Origin: Massospora cicadina
Lineage: Eukaryota; Entomophthoromycota; Entomophthoromycetes; Entomophthorales; Entomophthoraceae
Direction of reading: 5' to 3'
DNA: 64,000 bases
NCBI GenBank assembly: GCA_022478985.1
Contig: JAKSZP010015893.1
Location: forward strand, 114,119-178,118
Shown here: positions 37,531 through 48,888 of the stretch, in pieces
Position numbering within the stretch: position 1 is the first letter of the stretch
How the letters are laid out: each line of letters opens with the position of its first letter
Notes under the pieces: model-generated
Database searches by the model: none
The model's input: only the letters and a program-made list of their open reading frames with translations
What the model was told of the DNA's origin: nothing
Made by a program: the position numbers and the translations under genes

Positions 37531-38335
37531 TGACGGGGATGATCCCAGACAATAAACAAGTGATTAGATTGATAATTTTATTATTGATATTCAATTATCT
37601 TGTTTAATCAATAAGAGTTTATCACCAATCACCTAAAGGAATTATTAGTTGCTGAGCAATTGATGTCACCTTTTATAGCAACTTGCAAGTTAACCTCTTT
37701 AGGTTCAAACCTGCTGTTTATCTGTAAAGGGTCCATTATCTAAGTAGATTACTAACCTGATAAGTGCAATAAGCTGGAATTGAACAAAGTCAATAAGATA
37801 TGTTCTTTGATTTAATTCAGAAGAGGTCACATTTTAGGTTGGTGGCGGAAGCCAATTTGATGGATGAGGAAGATCATTATTGGGTGCAACTTTAAAGGGA
37901 TAATTCTTCAGAGTTGACTGTTGTTTCTAAGTCAGGTGCCAACAGAAGAGTTGGGCGCCATATTCCCCTATAAATTCCCTTATTCTTATTAGTTTAAGCA
38001 GACTGGAAACCAGAAAAATTTATAATTATTTAGAATGTCATAAGTATATTGTATACTTTATCTTTGAGATTAGAGTTAAAGGATAGATACCTTTGTCTAT
38101 TTATTACTATCAAGATCTCCACAGCTCCTGCATCAAGAGAGAAAGAAAGAACATCTGGACCTAATAGTAGATTTAGTTCCGCCCAAAGGAAGAGTTAAAG
38201 GGAGAAGTTCCCTTTTTTTCTAGAAGTACAAATAAGGATTAGAAAGACAAGCACCAGCCTAGAGTTGGATACAATAGACAACTTGGCCTCGAGAAGCTCA
38301 ACTAGGGCTATATTTTTCATACTATTACCTACCCA
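37531..38335 (+). repeat. Probable 5' LTR of Ty3/gypsy element ii
   Basis: The right half aligns with 43300-43686. GGGCGCCATATTCCCCTATA pairs with TGCGCCAAATTATACTATAA, CTATCAAGATCTCCAC with CTATCAAATCTCCACT, and TAGAGTTGGATACAATAGAC with TAGCGTTGGACCCTTTACTC. The left half aligns poorly, so the start at TGACGGGGATGATCCC is approximate. A Gag-Pol remnant on the plus strand follows directly. Confidence 0.5.
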
Positions 38336-41300
38336 TTCAACTAAAAACAATTATTTAATACATTGCACATATCTGAACCTCTGCAGTAGACTGGAGATCT
38401 AAAAATCCACAAGCTGAAAGTTTAAATTTGGTGCTGATTACTGAGGGTAATTGAGTAAACATTCTCAATTGTTTGCATTTGGAGCTCTCTACCAGGAACT
38501 TGAGTTTTCAATCCAAACATATTAGAAGAACATAAGATTATAATGTCATGTAAGAGAGAGTTTAGGGAGATTTGGACAGAATTAGAACTTTTGATAAGAA
38601 TGCGCTGAACTTAGTGATACAAGCTGAATTTTCTAATTTAGAAGAGAGAGCAATGTAAGCCAAGGAGAAAATTAATAGATCAGAAAGGTCAAAACAATCT
38701 TTTTGGAAAATTCACCTCATTGAAATGAAAGGAGATTGAATTAATTAAAAAAAAATTTCAGAAAATGAAACAAGAAGTGATAGAGAACGCTTCTGCTGGA
38801 TTCATGAAGAAATGACGCAAATGCTAAAGTGCATAGAAGAAATATTAAATCAAAAGTGTGATTGCTCAATATGGAGGTAAAATTTAATACCAAGACACAT
38901 GGAAATCCAGTTTAGAAGTACAAACCCCAAGAAGTATGCCTTGATCGTTTGATGAAATTTCAGAGAAGAATATGGAATACAGCTGTCATTAATTAGTTGC
39001 TGATCACAAAACTTTTGCCAGCAGACCAACAGAAGTATTTAACAAGACCAAAATTACCTTCATTTCACTTGGATAACGCACTATCATTTTTTACCTATTT
39101 TAAAAAACGATGTTTGGATATAGCAACTGTTGGAAAGTAGTAACTGCAATGAACTGCTTAGACACTGACTGTCAAAATCTGGCGCTGCCGCATATTAATG
39201 GGAACAGTTTGACATACAGCGACGCCAAGAATCCATAATGACTGACTTTGTTAGTCATATGTGGATGGCCAACCATTAACTAGAGTTTTAGGAGTCTAGT
39301 TTAAAAAAGGATAATACATTAGAAGCTTTTGCCAACAATTATTAATAGTAATTACAGATCCTGGCCAGTGAAAAATTGTTATCTAATTTTGATGCCTGCA
39401 TAGCAATGCAATCGGTGCTTTAGACCTACAGAGATTTGCATCTCACTATGGTGTCAGTGCTTGTAAAAAAGATTCAACATTGCAGATGGTGGATCAGCTC
39501 AAGATGCTAGGAGCAATAGCTTAAAGCACCAAATTGAACCTTGAAAGCCATTACCGTCAGAACTCTTAATACAGTTAATTTTGCTGAGCCTAATAAATAG
39601 CAACACAATTGAGTCATAATGGGGTAATAATCAAAAGGACTGAATACAATGGATCAAGCTTAATTTGATGCCACCAATGTGGAAACTTGGGCATGTAGTC
39701 GCTAAATGTTGGTGTAAGAAGCCTAAAGGGCAAGTTACTCTGGTCTAGGCTAAAGAAAAGGAACTGGTCAAGATTCAGGAAAAGATCAGCATTCTAGATA
39801 AGGAACACTCTAATACTACAATCAAACCTGTTCCCCCTGACATATTTAACAATGAAATAGATATTTTTTGCTTTATTTGTAGATGAAGACACACTAAAAT
39901 GCTCTACCAGGTGGTTAATTTGGATGTAAATAAAATTATCTGAGCAAATTCAAAAGGGATAGACCCTGAAATTGTGAAAGAGGATGCTTGGCCATACACT
40001 CATCAGTTGGCAGAAAAAGATTATAAAGTATAAAAGCATTAAGGAATTACTCAAGACAAAACTCAATGAAGCAAACGTTTCAACCCTATAAGCACAACCA
40101 AGGCATCCTTTCCTGATTTAATTGTGCAACTATTTCATAAGTTAGATTTGGTGAATAATGTCACAATTCACTAAGTAAACACTTTAAAAAAATACTCTGA
40201 GTGTTCATATATTGTACATTTTATTCAATCAACTAAGAGTAAGGGAGATAATTAACAGTGGAGCGCCCATTAATATTGTTTCAACTAAGTTGGTGAAATG
40301 AATGAAGACTTAGCCAGATATAGTGCACTAGAAAGAATATGGAACCACCAGACTGGATATCACAATATATTGTATATTATACAGCGCACTACCACTATGG
40401 TTCAGATCTCTAGTGGCATCAGCTTCCATCATAGTATTGGAAAGTCAAAAACTATCACGTGCATATATGGATGGGGTTGATGAGAAAGTATGGTGTCAAT
40501 TGTGATTTTGAGGAGAATATCCTAACAATTTTGGAGTAAACCATGCCCTTGGTAAATCAGCAGAGAGAGAAAAAAACCACTGACTAAAATGAATTATTTT
40601 TGTAATTTGGATGTACAATGATGGCATAATTACCATTTAATATAGTTAGTTGGACAAAAAAGTGTGAAACTGCCAAAAGAGATTCTTGAAAACCGTGTGA
40701 TACCATTGAGAACAAAAATGACAAATAACATTCCGCTGGGAATAAAAATAATAGTTAACATAGGGTTAACACTAGAATTCTCAGAACAATTGTATGGAGT
40801 AGTCATCACCCATATGTAAATCCAGACTGGAGCCATGGCAGCGCCAGGGATCGTAATGCCAGGCCATGGCGAAATATGAGTGCTACTGGCTAATATGAGC
40901 AAAAAAAACTGGTAAAAGTAGAAAAATAACCCTTTTCATTTGCGCATTTATTCCTAATGGCTGAAATTAGAGAATTTTATGACTTTGGAATGTAACAGAG
41001 ATGGGAGTACCAGCAGATGCTGCAGAAACCAAAAATTTACTGGTTGATTGAGAGCACCTGGATGAATTATTAGAGCATCATCAGGAGGAAGTACTACAAC
41101 TATTTGAGAAATATCAAGTGATATCTTCCAGGATGACCATGACATTGGATGCACTAAAAATATGATCTGTAAGGCTAACTCTGAGAAATATCTGCTGTTA
41201 CAAATGCAAACTGTTTATCATTTCAAAACTGCTAATACATTAGTCAGTGGAAAATCAGCAAGCTAATTGATCATGGGATCCTCTTACCGTCATCAAGTCC

Positions 41301-43038
41301 ATGGGCAAGTCAAATCCTTATTGTGAATAAAAAGGACAAATCAAGCCATTTGGTGATCAATTACTGCCAATAAATAATGAAAACTAAAAAGAATTTGTAT
41401 CCAATTCTGAGGATTGTTGACATGCTCAATCGCCTAGTGAAGCTTAGTGTTTTTTTGCAATGGATTTGATCTTAGGATACTAGCAGATACACTTTCCAAA
41501 GGTAGATCAAGTGAAATGTGTGATAATCAATGCACAAGGATTATACCAGCCGATGAGAATGCCCCATGGATCATGCAATGCACCAGTGACTTCCCATAGG
41601 GTAATTAATCAGTATTGAGTGATGTAAAGTTGTCTTGTATTTTGGTATACTTAGATGGCTCAACAATGCTAGTACTACATTCTCCAATCACCTCAAGTTT
41701 TTAGAGGAAGTGTGAAAATGCAGAAAAATGGTGAATTGTGAACTAAGCCAAGAAAATACCATTTCTTATAAAAGAGCTTGGATTTTTGGGGTTTGTTAAA
41801 ATTTCTAGTAGGTTGCAACTGCAACCACAAATATAATGACCACTTAGCGGATGTCAATTATAAAAAGCATTCAGGACATACAAGTCATTCTTAAGATGGT
41901 CATCTACTATCACCATTTTATCATATATTTTACTGGAATCTCCAAACCATTATATCACCTGTTAAAGGTTTAAATAAGAGTCTTGTAGAATAGGGAGGCC
42001 ATATAATTGTTTAATGAGCTACAAAAATACAAGATGACTAGTCCTATTCTGAGAAAATTAAACTTCAATTTAGAACATATTATTCTACTAATGCCTTGTT
42101 GATGAAGATCAGCGCCATTTTAAGTCAAGCAGATGATTATGTGGGAAGAGCATCTGATGGCGTATATGAGATGAACATCGACGCCAGTAGAGAGGGACTA
42201 CATCATGACTGCAAGAAAGTGCTTTGCGGTGATTTATGATTGAAAACAATATTGAACTTATATATGTGATATACTTCAAGGTTGTGACTGACCACTCGTC
42301 TTTACATTGATTACATAACCTTAAAGAACCAGAGGGACAACTGGCACAATGGCTATGAAACTACAAGCCAACAATTTCAAAAGTATACACTGAGAAGAAG
42401 CAGCACATCAGAATGGTAATGGGCTATAAAGATTACCTGCCGTTTAAGTTGTGTAGCATCAAGCTCATGAATTATTCCAGCGGATACTTAAAGGGAATAT
42501 CAGGTATGAGCCCAATAAGTTCAGACAGTGTTGAAAAAGCGATGAAGATTACCAAAATGAAGAGCGGACAGCTATAAATTTTTTTTGTAAAAAGTTACTT
42601 ATTCCCTAGTCTGTTAGTACAAACAGAAATCATTCAAGTTGTGCACAAAGCCGTCAGGCATGGTGGCCTAAGAAAACCATGGAACATTTACGCCAGTATT
42701 ATTATAGGAATTTAAAATAATTATGATTGCACTTATTATCTATCCTGTTTTTGGAATGTCAACTCCACAAGCTGCACAAGAATATGATAGGATACCAGTT
42801 ATCAAACCCTGGGTTTGCTTGAATATGGTGTCAATTGACATTATGAGACTTGAGTGTTAGTACTGGGGGAGTAAAGTACATCATTGTTAGAATTTCAGCT
42901 GATCACATTACATGTTCATTGAACAAATAATCAATTTGATGATTGATGGTTACAATATGATTCTGGCAAAGATTGCTGCCTAAAGTGTTAGTTGTAATTA
43001 GAGGAGAAAATCCAATGATTAATTCAATTTTATTTCCA
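38336..43038 (+). pseudogene. Gag-Pol remnant of element ii
   Basis: The Gag end shows a perfect zinc knuckle at 39669-39711 (CHQCGNLGHVVAKC), then a basic tail. The protease at about 40250-40300 reads INSGAPINIVSTKLVK, where the catalytic Asp of the DSG motif is Asn. The RT at about 41280-41720 shows MDLILGYXQIHFPKVDQ, a decayed form of the usual FSKIDLxSGYHQI block, and LYQPMRMPHGSCNAP. RNase H lies around 42060-42470. The integrase N-terminal zinc region is at about 42640-42790 (HKAVRHGGLRKTMEHLRQYY). The core begins with GVKYIIVRISADH near 42870 and reaches LLPKVLVVIRGENP near 43020, where the catalytic Asp is gone. Dense stops make it non-functional. Confidence 0.65.
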
Positions 43039-43686
43039 TTGGGGTTCATCCCCAATGGTAGTAAGTAAGAATTTTATGAGGGAGTAACACCCATTAATTA
43101 AAATATTATGAAAGTTTTTTAGAGCAAACAGATGAGGAGTCAATAAAACTACCTAGGTGTTTTAACACTAGTGTCAAATAGTAGAATTATTATTGGCAAC
43201 ATGACCCTAATCAATTGGTATCAAGTTCCTGACACTAAAAAATTGGTCGCTAAGTACCAAGTATTACATTATCTAAAAGAATTAAGGCAAAGATACCTGC
43301 CAAGATTTGGAGCCTAAAACTCAAGGGTTAAACCATGAGGGGAACAATTAATTGATCTCAGTTGACAGCTAGATAGCTGTGCGCCAAATTATACTATAAA
43401 TCCTCCAATAATTTCCTGTTAAAAGCAGATTTAACACTGATAATAACTTAGCTGTTTATACAATAGTTTTATATCTTACACATGGAAAAGTGTGCAGGGA
43501 TCAGATATCCTTAGGTTTTTGCTATCAAATCTCCACTTGGCTCTGCATGAAGAGAATAGGGAACTGTTCCCTATCATTAGAAACATATCTTCAAAAGAAG
43601 TAGAAACTGTCTAGCGTTGGACCCTTTACTCAACGTGGCTTAAGGGCATTCAACTTTAATAATAGTCTTAATACTATTATTTCCCA
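43039..43686 (+). repeat. Probable 3' LTR of element ii
   Basis: It aligns with the right half of 37531-38335 (see that entry) and ends TTCCCA like the left copy's ACCCA. It lies between two integrase fragments. Confidence 0.5.
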
Positions 43687-43689
43687 GTT

Positions 43690-44560
43690 TATCAATTTCA
43701 GTCAATCAACACAAGTGGACAAAAATCTGTGCAGTTAAGATCAGGGAGCAGAAGCGAGCTATCATATAAGCGGCCCTGATTTCTAACAATAATAGCCCAA
43801 TAGACCATCTGATTAGATGAATTGAGACAAAGACATTGAGCTGAGTAGATGCTACAAGCATGTCGAGATTCATACTGTAGCAAGTAGTGTACCAGCATGA
43901 ATGCCTGAAAGTATTATGAAGTGATAATGGAACCAACTTTATATTCTATGTGATCCCAAGACTGAATGACCTAATCTGGAATCCAAAAAAGGGTGTTTAT
44001 TCCCTACCTCCCAGAAAAAAATAAAGGTAAAAAGAGTCAACAGACTCTAGCTGTGACAGTGCAACAATTTGAAGCGGGGAAAACCCATCACTTTGGAATC
44101 TTATCTGAGTGCTTTTACCTTTGCATATAACATCAATTATCATAAAGTGACAGGGAAAACGCCATTCAAGATTTTATATGGATGCAAAGCCTCAATACCA
44201 CCAGTTAAAAATTTTGCCATGGAACCAGCTTCAGGTTAAGTTCATAGCGCTACCTAACCTAACTGACAAATATTTTGATTGAATTGCAATAACAAGCATT
44301 TGATACAACATTAAAAAGAAAAATAAGAGCAAAGAATACAGATGATAAGAACTGACCAGCGCTATAAGAATACTATGTGGTGGATAGGGTAGCCTGTTGC
44401 AATACACTTGGATTTTAAGATATAAAAGTTGGACGCCATATGGTCAGGTCCGTTTGATATTATTGCCAAGTTGGCAACAGATGCCTATACAATAAAAAAC
44501 ATTGCTGGTGGTCGTATAATGAATAGGGTGAATATCAGATACTTAAAGTATTGTATATAA
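43690..44560 (+). pseudogene. Integrase fragment of another Ty3/gypsy copy (element v)
   Basis: It holds a full decayed integrase core and C-terminus without upstream pol. Visible motifs are IDHLIR (first catalytic Asp) near 43800, VDATSMSRFIL, SDNGTNFIFYVIPRL (second catalytic Asp) near 43915, and the C-terminal GPFDIIAKLATDAYTIKN followed by RVNIRYLK at about 44447-44555. The core repeats the part already present at 42870-43030, so this is not the continuation of element ii. It is a separate copy, truncated on its left where the LTR abuts it. Confidence 0.6.
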
Positions 44561-45204
44561 GAGTAAAACAGAAAAATTCAATGATTCTATAAGACCTTTA
44601 AACCTACTAACAAAAGGTTAAGTCCAGTGTATTGGTTAAGTTCTAAAAAGTGACACTGAACCATGATAGCTGTTTAAGTTCAAAAAATTGGCCTCAGAAC
44701 CAATATAGTTGTAAAGAAAAGATGGACCTCTGAACACAATATATATTAAGTATTATTGTAAATAAGAAAATTATATAAAAGATAATTAAAATTAGCTAAA
44801 AACTTAGAGAAAAAATATATTGAAACAAAGAATGAAAATATATAATATACTTTTTTATTTGCAATGATCAGGAGCATCTGGCAGTGTTCCTATCTACCAT
44901 TGGCATGATCAGCTCAGGTTAAAACTGAATCAGCTGTGAGGAGGCCTGAGCCGTTAGAATAAACAAGTATGTTTGGCAGTATCAGCTTGATTTATAACTT
45001 GATCCACCAGGAGGAGGCTAAGGAGAAGAATAAACAAGGATGTTTGGCAGGATCAGTCTGTGTTGAAACTGGATCCGCCATAAAGAGTCCTGGAGAGAGA
45101 ATATTTGCTCTGATAAAAAACGGAGAGCCCACCCTGGGGGAGTACAGGGACCAAGGAATTGGGGGCTGACTGTGAACTTTTTAAAATGACATAATGCCAT
45201 ATAA
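44561..45204. other. Flank between element v and the nested chromoviruses
   Basis: AT-rich up to about 44870, then a less AT-rich stretch containing the tandem repeat at 44894-45102 and an unremarkable spacer up to the start of the element iv LTR at 45205. No gene recognised. Confidence 0.4.
44894..45102 (+). repeat. Imperfect tandem repeat, about 71-bp unit, three copies
   Basis: Units two and three are clear: GAATAAACAAG recurs at 44957-44967 and 45028-45038, each followed by RATGTTTGGCAG and then TATCAGCTTG or GATCAGTCTG, then a GATCCRCCA block. The first unit is more diverged (GGCATGATCAGCTCAGGTT, then GAATCAGCTGTGAGGAGGC). It sits just left of the element iv LTR. It may be the 3' untranslated part of an older element or a local expansion. 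Confidence 0.55.
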
Positions 45205-45333
45205 TGTCATGGCTTGAGGATGACATAATTGTGAAAACCAACAGCAAGGATAAAGCAGCACGTCAGGAGGCCAAAAAGGTGAAGTTTTCAGGCCTCCATG
45301 ATCTTACATATACCCTGGACTAACACTGGGTAC
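45205..45333 (+). repeat. 5' LTR of chromovirus iv, first part (129 bp)
   Basis: It starts TGTCATGG and aligns with the start of the right LTR at 60609 (TAATGTCATG, then ACCTTGGACCAACGCTAGGT opposite ACCCTGGACTAACACTGGGT). It stops at GGTAC because element iii is inserted here; the LTR resumes at 54721. Confidence 0.75.
45329..45333. repeat. 5-bp target-site duplication of element iii, left
   Basis: GGTAC, identical to 54716-54720. Joining the two sides at this word restores the continuous LTR of element iv as seen at 60609-61516. Confidence 0.9.
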
Positions 45334-47091
45334 TGTAAGTCTAGAGACCCAACCTCTTAGGCTAGATCGGGAAAAGGTCCCTTTTAGGAAGAAGAAGGTA
45401 CCTAATGACCCTGTGGAGCCCTTGGCTCAACCGGAGGACTTGGGTCATGTAGTGGATGAACATTAGGTCATTGTATTGGCACCAAAAAACACCACCACAG
45501 TACTACAGTTGGCTGCTTCTGCTCTGATTGAAAGAATAAAAGAGGTATGTAATGTGGTAATACAGGCCAGAAGCCTTCAACAGCAGCTTCCCCTCCCAAT
45601 GAGCCCCACTCCGCCATCCTTTACATCCTTGGGAAAGAAGAAAATGGAACTCAAAAACTCAGGAAAGGGCTCCTGAGTCAGAAAACTCTGTCCAGGACAC
45701 AGAATCTGAAAATCTGGGTCCAGGAAAGCCAATCAGAGTTGGAAATTTGCTTTTGGTAAATTTTGAAAAAAATCTTTTTAAAAATTCATTGGAATTGACC
45801 CTGGCGGAACCCAATTTGGCCGCCCCTTCAATCTGAGTTGATCCACTTATGTTTGAATCAGTGAGGGTCCCTCCCTGGTGGATCCAATGATTGCATTGCC
45901 AAAACTTTTCAACCTTTGCATAAGCTGGATGATGAAGCCCTGAACTCAGGCTAAGTACCCATGAGTACTACAGCTATCACTGCCCAGGAAAAACGTACCC
46001 ATGGCCCCCTTTTCCCCACTTCACATATCTAAGGCAACTGCCTCTGTAAGGAGCAGTTGTCAGTCCATTTTCACCTTTACGTTTTAAGAAAACTACTCTC
46101 TCCAAAAACCTATTTCACAAGCTCCGCCACTTTCTTCATAATTCTTTTACTTAATCCCAGAAAAGTACACAGCAACCTGCGTCCTAGAGCCAATGGTCAT
46201 TGAGTGGGCCTTCCAAGCCATCAATCCAGTGGCCCACTAAACAGTGATCACAATCCAGGAATTTGCCACAAGCCTACAATGTTAATCCGCCACTTTGTAA
46301 GAGTTCTCAAATCTGCCAAACTCCTAACAACAACCTGTTTACTATTTGGCACCCAGCGGACCAGCCTTGGGTCTGCCTCCCACTTTGCATAATAATTGGA
46401 GAGTTCAACCTAATCCGCCTCACTAATCTGCTAGTGGTTCAGCGCAATTTGGGTGTAGTTAGGCCATCTCTGCTAATTGTGATTCCCATTAAGAGGGGAG
46501 GACTTGCCATTCACGCAACCACAAGGTGGGGACCAGGCACCAAACTATCTGGGCATTATGTTGAGGTCCAATCCATCCCAAATCATTTAAAAAATCTATC
46601 CGCCATACTGGCGATGTACCTGACCTCTATATCCAACTAAAAACTTCTCAATGGTCACAAGACGAGGCCCAAGGCCTCCTGATGGTTGGAGCAATTTGAG
46701 TTAATTTGATTTGTGAAGCCAATCATCATTTCAAAAATTGTGAAAATTTCTATGATTTTCAGTATTTTCTATGATGAATCAGTCCAAAATGGTTGGAAAA
46801 ATGAAGCCAAAGGTCAACAACTGCAAAACCAGGAGGATTGGTCGTCCTCCTTGCCTCTCCCACCCTTATGGGATGCCCCAGCAAGACCCACGGTTGCCCC
46901 ATTGCAGCCATTTGGTTTGTATGGGGCCTTTGATATTTTTATTAACTTCTATTTCCCTCACCATAATAATAGGGGATCCCTCCTACAACTGCTCAGAACT
47001 GCTATGCCCTTGGTATTCTGGGCTTTCCACTGGGTTGTTACATACTCAGATTGTAAGCCCAGTTTTACTTTAATCAGCAGATTCCATGACA
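45334..47091 (+). repeat. 5' LTR of chromovirus iii (1758 bp, internally deleted)
   Basis: It starts TGTAAG and ends TGACA (TGT...ACA). It is nearly identical to 52162-52990 over its first roughly 830 bp and clearly more diverged after that. Relative to the 3' LTR it lacks about 796 bp at around 46760. It contains the 129-codon open frame described separately. Confidence 0.9.
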
Positions 47092-47102
47092 TAATGGACT
47101 GA
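46713..47102 (+). pseudogene. Open frame within the 5' LTR of element iii
   Basis: A 129-codon frame that is almost wholly inside the LTR and ends 11 bases into the internal region. It contains SLPLPPLWDAPARPTVAPLQ and FINFYFPHHNNRGSLLQLL followed by a hydrophobic stretch. The 3' LTR has the same sequence with single-base indels, so its frame is split (54351-54697). The PLPPL motif and the layout after it resemble the frame in the LTR of element iv (PLPPLDDYP, then LVNTFFKLCLRANMCADLLE). I infer a possible LTR-encoded protein family; the function is unknown. Confidence 0.35.
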
Positions 47103-48557
47103 CCTATAACTTCAGTACTTTCCGCCCTCCTCATGGAATCAGGTGAAGCAGTCGGTTACTTAATCGCCATGAATTTGCATTCCCTATGCGACTTAGTCTT
47201 CTCTTGCTGGTCACTCATCTCCTTCTTCAGGGCCTGCAAACAACTACTATCAACCTAGAATAACACTCATTCATCACCAGCAAACCAGGCTGCACCTTTG
47301 GCAAGTGTAGTAACAATGGGAATCCCTCCATTCCCATCACCTGAAGTAGCTGAACAGGTGCTAGACGCTCTAGCTGAACTCCATGTATGCTTCGCTGCTG
47401 GAGGGTCCCAAACTCCCACTCCCACTGATGCGAAGAGAAGTGTGGCCCTTTTAGATGCTCTTGATGGAGAATCACGCCGTTGATTCAGAGGAGTATTATG
47501 GGCTGCCACCAAAATGGGGAATCACACTACTCTATTAAGTATAGTATCTGATGCAATCCAAGCACCAGAATCTAGAGTATCCCACCTTTACCATCTCTTT
47601 ACCCTCCACCAGAATGTCCCTGACTTACCATCACTGGTAGAGGCCTTCATGGCGGTAGTTTCCTAGGCTTGGATTCCTATGTACATTACAGTGGCAGCTT
47701 TCAGAGCAGCCTTAGACAACTCTTCAGCTAGCAATGCCGCATGGGATCCTCTCCCAGTATCCATGTAGGCTGCAATTACTTTAGCGTATTCAGTAGGGGC
47801 AAAGCCCCTCCATACAAGTATGGCCTCAGTAGCGGTAATGACCTCTCAGCCATCGGTGAACACCCTCCTAGATGGATCATTCCAGTCCAAACCACACACT
47901 CCTACCTCCGCAGGGAACAAGGGTACAGGGGAGAGCTCCCTAGGGCTGCAGTGGTAACTCCCTACCAGCAGGTTAATTTGAAGAGTAACATGCCACCAGT
48001 GGAGAATCTCTTCCCTTTCCTGCAAATGAGGAGTTGAGTGTGACATTAGACCCAAGTAATCCAACCTGAAGCCCACCCAAATGGTTCAAGTGGGAGCCCA
48101 CATCACGCCTAATAATAAAGATGATGCGCATACCACTGAGCCTAGTTGTTCTCCCTCTGAGTTGGCCTCACCCACCATATGTAACCATGAGAGTCCTTCC
48201 CCCTCAACAGTGATGTGCAATGGCATAATGGTAGACCCAACCAATCAAATCCTGCATGGGGGACCAGGAGAGCCTCTCAGAGAGATCCGCTGAGAAGCAG
48301 AGTAGCTTACTGAAACCCAAAGAACCACTTCTCATTATGAGACCCACCCTGCCTTCCGCTGCCCTCACTCTTTCTATGGCCAATAAAGAGGACCAAGCTT
48401 ATTTCATGTTTCCCATTACTCTCAGAGTAGGAGTACGGAAGGTCACAGTACAAGCTCTGCTGTATACTTGAGCATCAGGCAACTTCATGGATTTAAGAAT
48501 GGCACACTCTCTGGACCTGGATATGGTACTTGCTCCTACTATATTAGGTGCTTCATC
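47092..48557 (+). pseudogene. Gag and protease region of element iii
   Basis: Starting just after the LTR, broken frames give a Gag-like protein. Visible parts are a Pro-rich start, then EVAEQVLDALAELHVCFAAG at about 47345-47405, and a helical part with SIVSDAIQAPESRVSHLYHL and LPSLVEAFMAVVS at about 47540-47665. I see no CCHC knuckle. The protease lies at about 48410-48550: VTVQALLYT followed by a stop and ASGNFMD. In an intact relative this would be the LDTGASGNFID-type active site, so both the catalytic Asp and the Gly have been lost. Confidence 0.6.
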
Positions 48558-48572
48558 TACACCTATGATTTG
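48558..48572. repeat. Target-site duplication of SINE-B copy 1, left
   Basis: TACACCTATGATTTG matches TACACCTATGATCTG at 48874-48888 with one mismatch. Confidence 0.9.
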
Positions 48573-48873
48573 AAGGGGTGTAAGGCGAGTCAGTAGGGCG
48601 TACGGCTACCAACCTGAAGGTTGCAAGTTTGATTCCCACTCTTTGCACATTGATTGGGGTGCCAGCCAAAGGAAGCTATTGGCGGTCAGTAGGTCTAAAA
48701 ACACAAAAACCTTACCCATGACGCAACCAGAAAATTTTGAGTCCTGATCCAGAGGTGGAAAAAACTTTCTTCAAAGAAGTTGACCCTGTTCAGGTTTCAT
48801 GTCATTTTTTTCTTTCATTTCTTTCTTTTGGTAATGCCTGTCCCCTGGTCAGCTTGCCTTGGTTAAATAAAAA
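48573..48873 (+). mobile_element. SINE-B copy 1 (tRNA-derived), inserted in element iii pol
   Basis: 301 bp with a tRNA-like head: A-box-like GAGTCAGTAGGGCGT (48587-48601), a short hairpin AACCTGAAGGTT, and a B box AAGTTTGATTCC (48625-48636). The body contains CACATTGATTGGGGTGCCAG, then a T-rich stretch, and a 3' end with CCCCTGGTCAGCTTGCCTT and an A-rich tail. The 15-bp TSD brackets it precisely. It separates the protease and RT of element iii, so it arrived after that element. Confidence 0.9.
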
Positions 48874-48888
48874 TACACCTATGATCTG
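48874..48888. repeat. Target-site duplication of SINE-B copy 1, right
   Basis: TACACCTATGATCTG; pairs with 48558-48572. Confidence 0.9.

Larger units (their letters stand above)
37531..43686 (+). mobile_element. Ty3/gypsy retrotransposon, element ii (decayed)
   Basis: Two diverged LTR-like sequences (37531-38335 and about 43039-43686) enclose a plus-strand gag-pol remnant in the order CCHC Gag, aspartic protease, RT, RNase H, integrase. The integrase stops midway through its core at the right LTR, so the element lost its pol end or is a recombinant. A TSD is not clear (TGTTT on the left, GTTTA on the right). No single frame is intact. Confidence 0.6.

Noticed and set aside
48580..48650. Functional tRNA gene
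   Set aside because: A- and B-box-like sequences are present, but no proper acceptor or anticodon stem forms, and the copy at 16860-17147 shows it is a SINE head.
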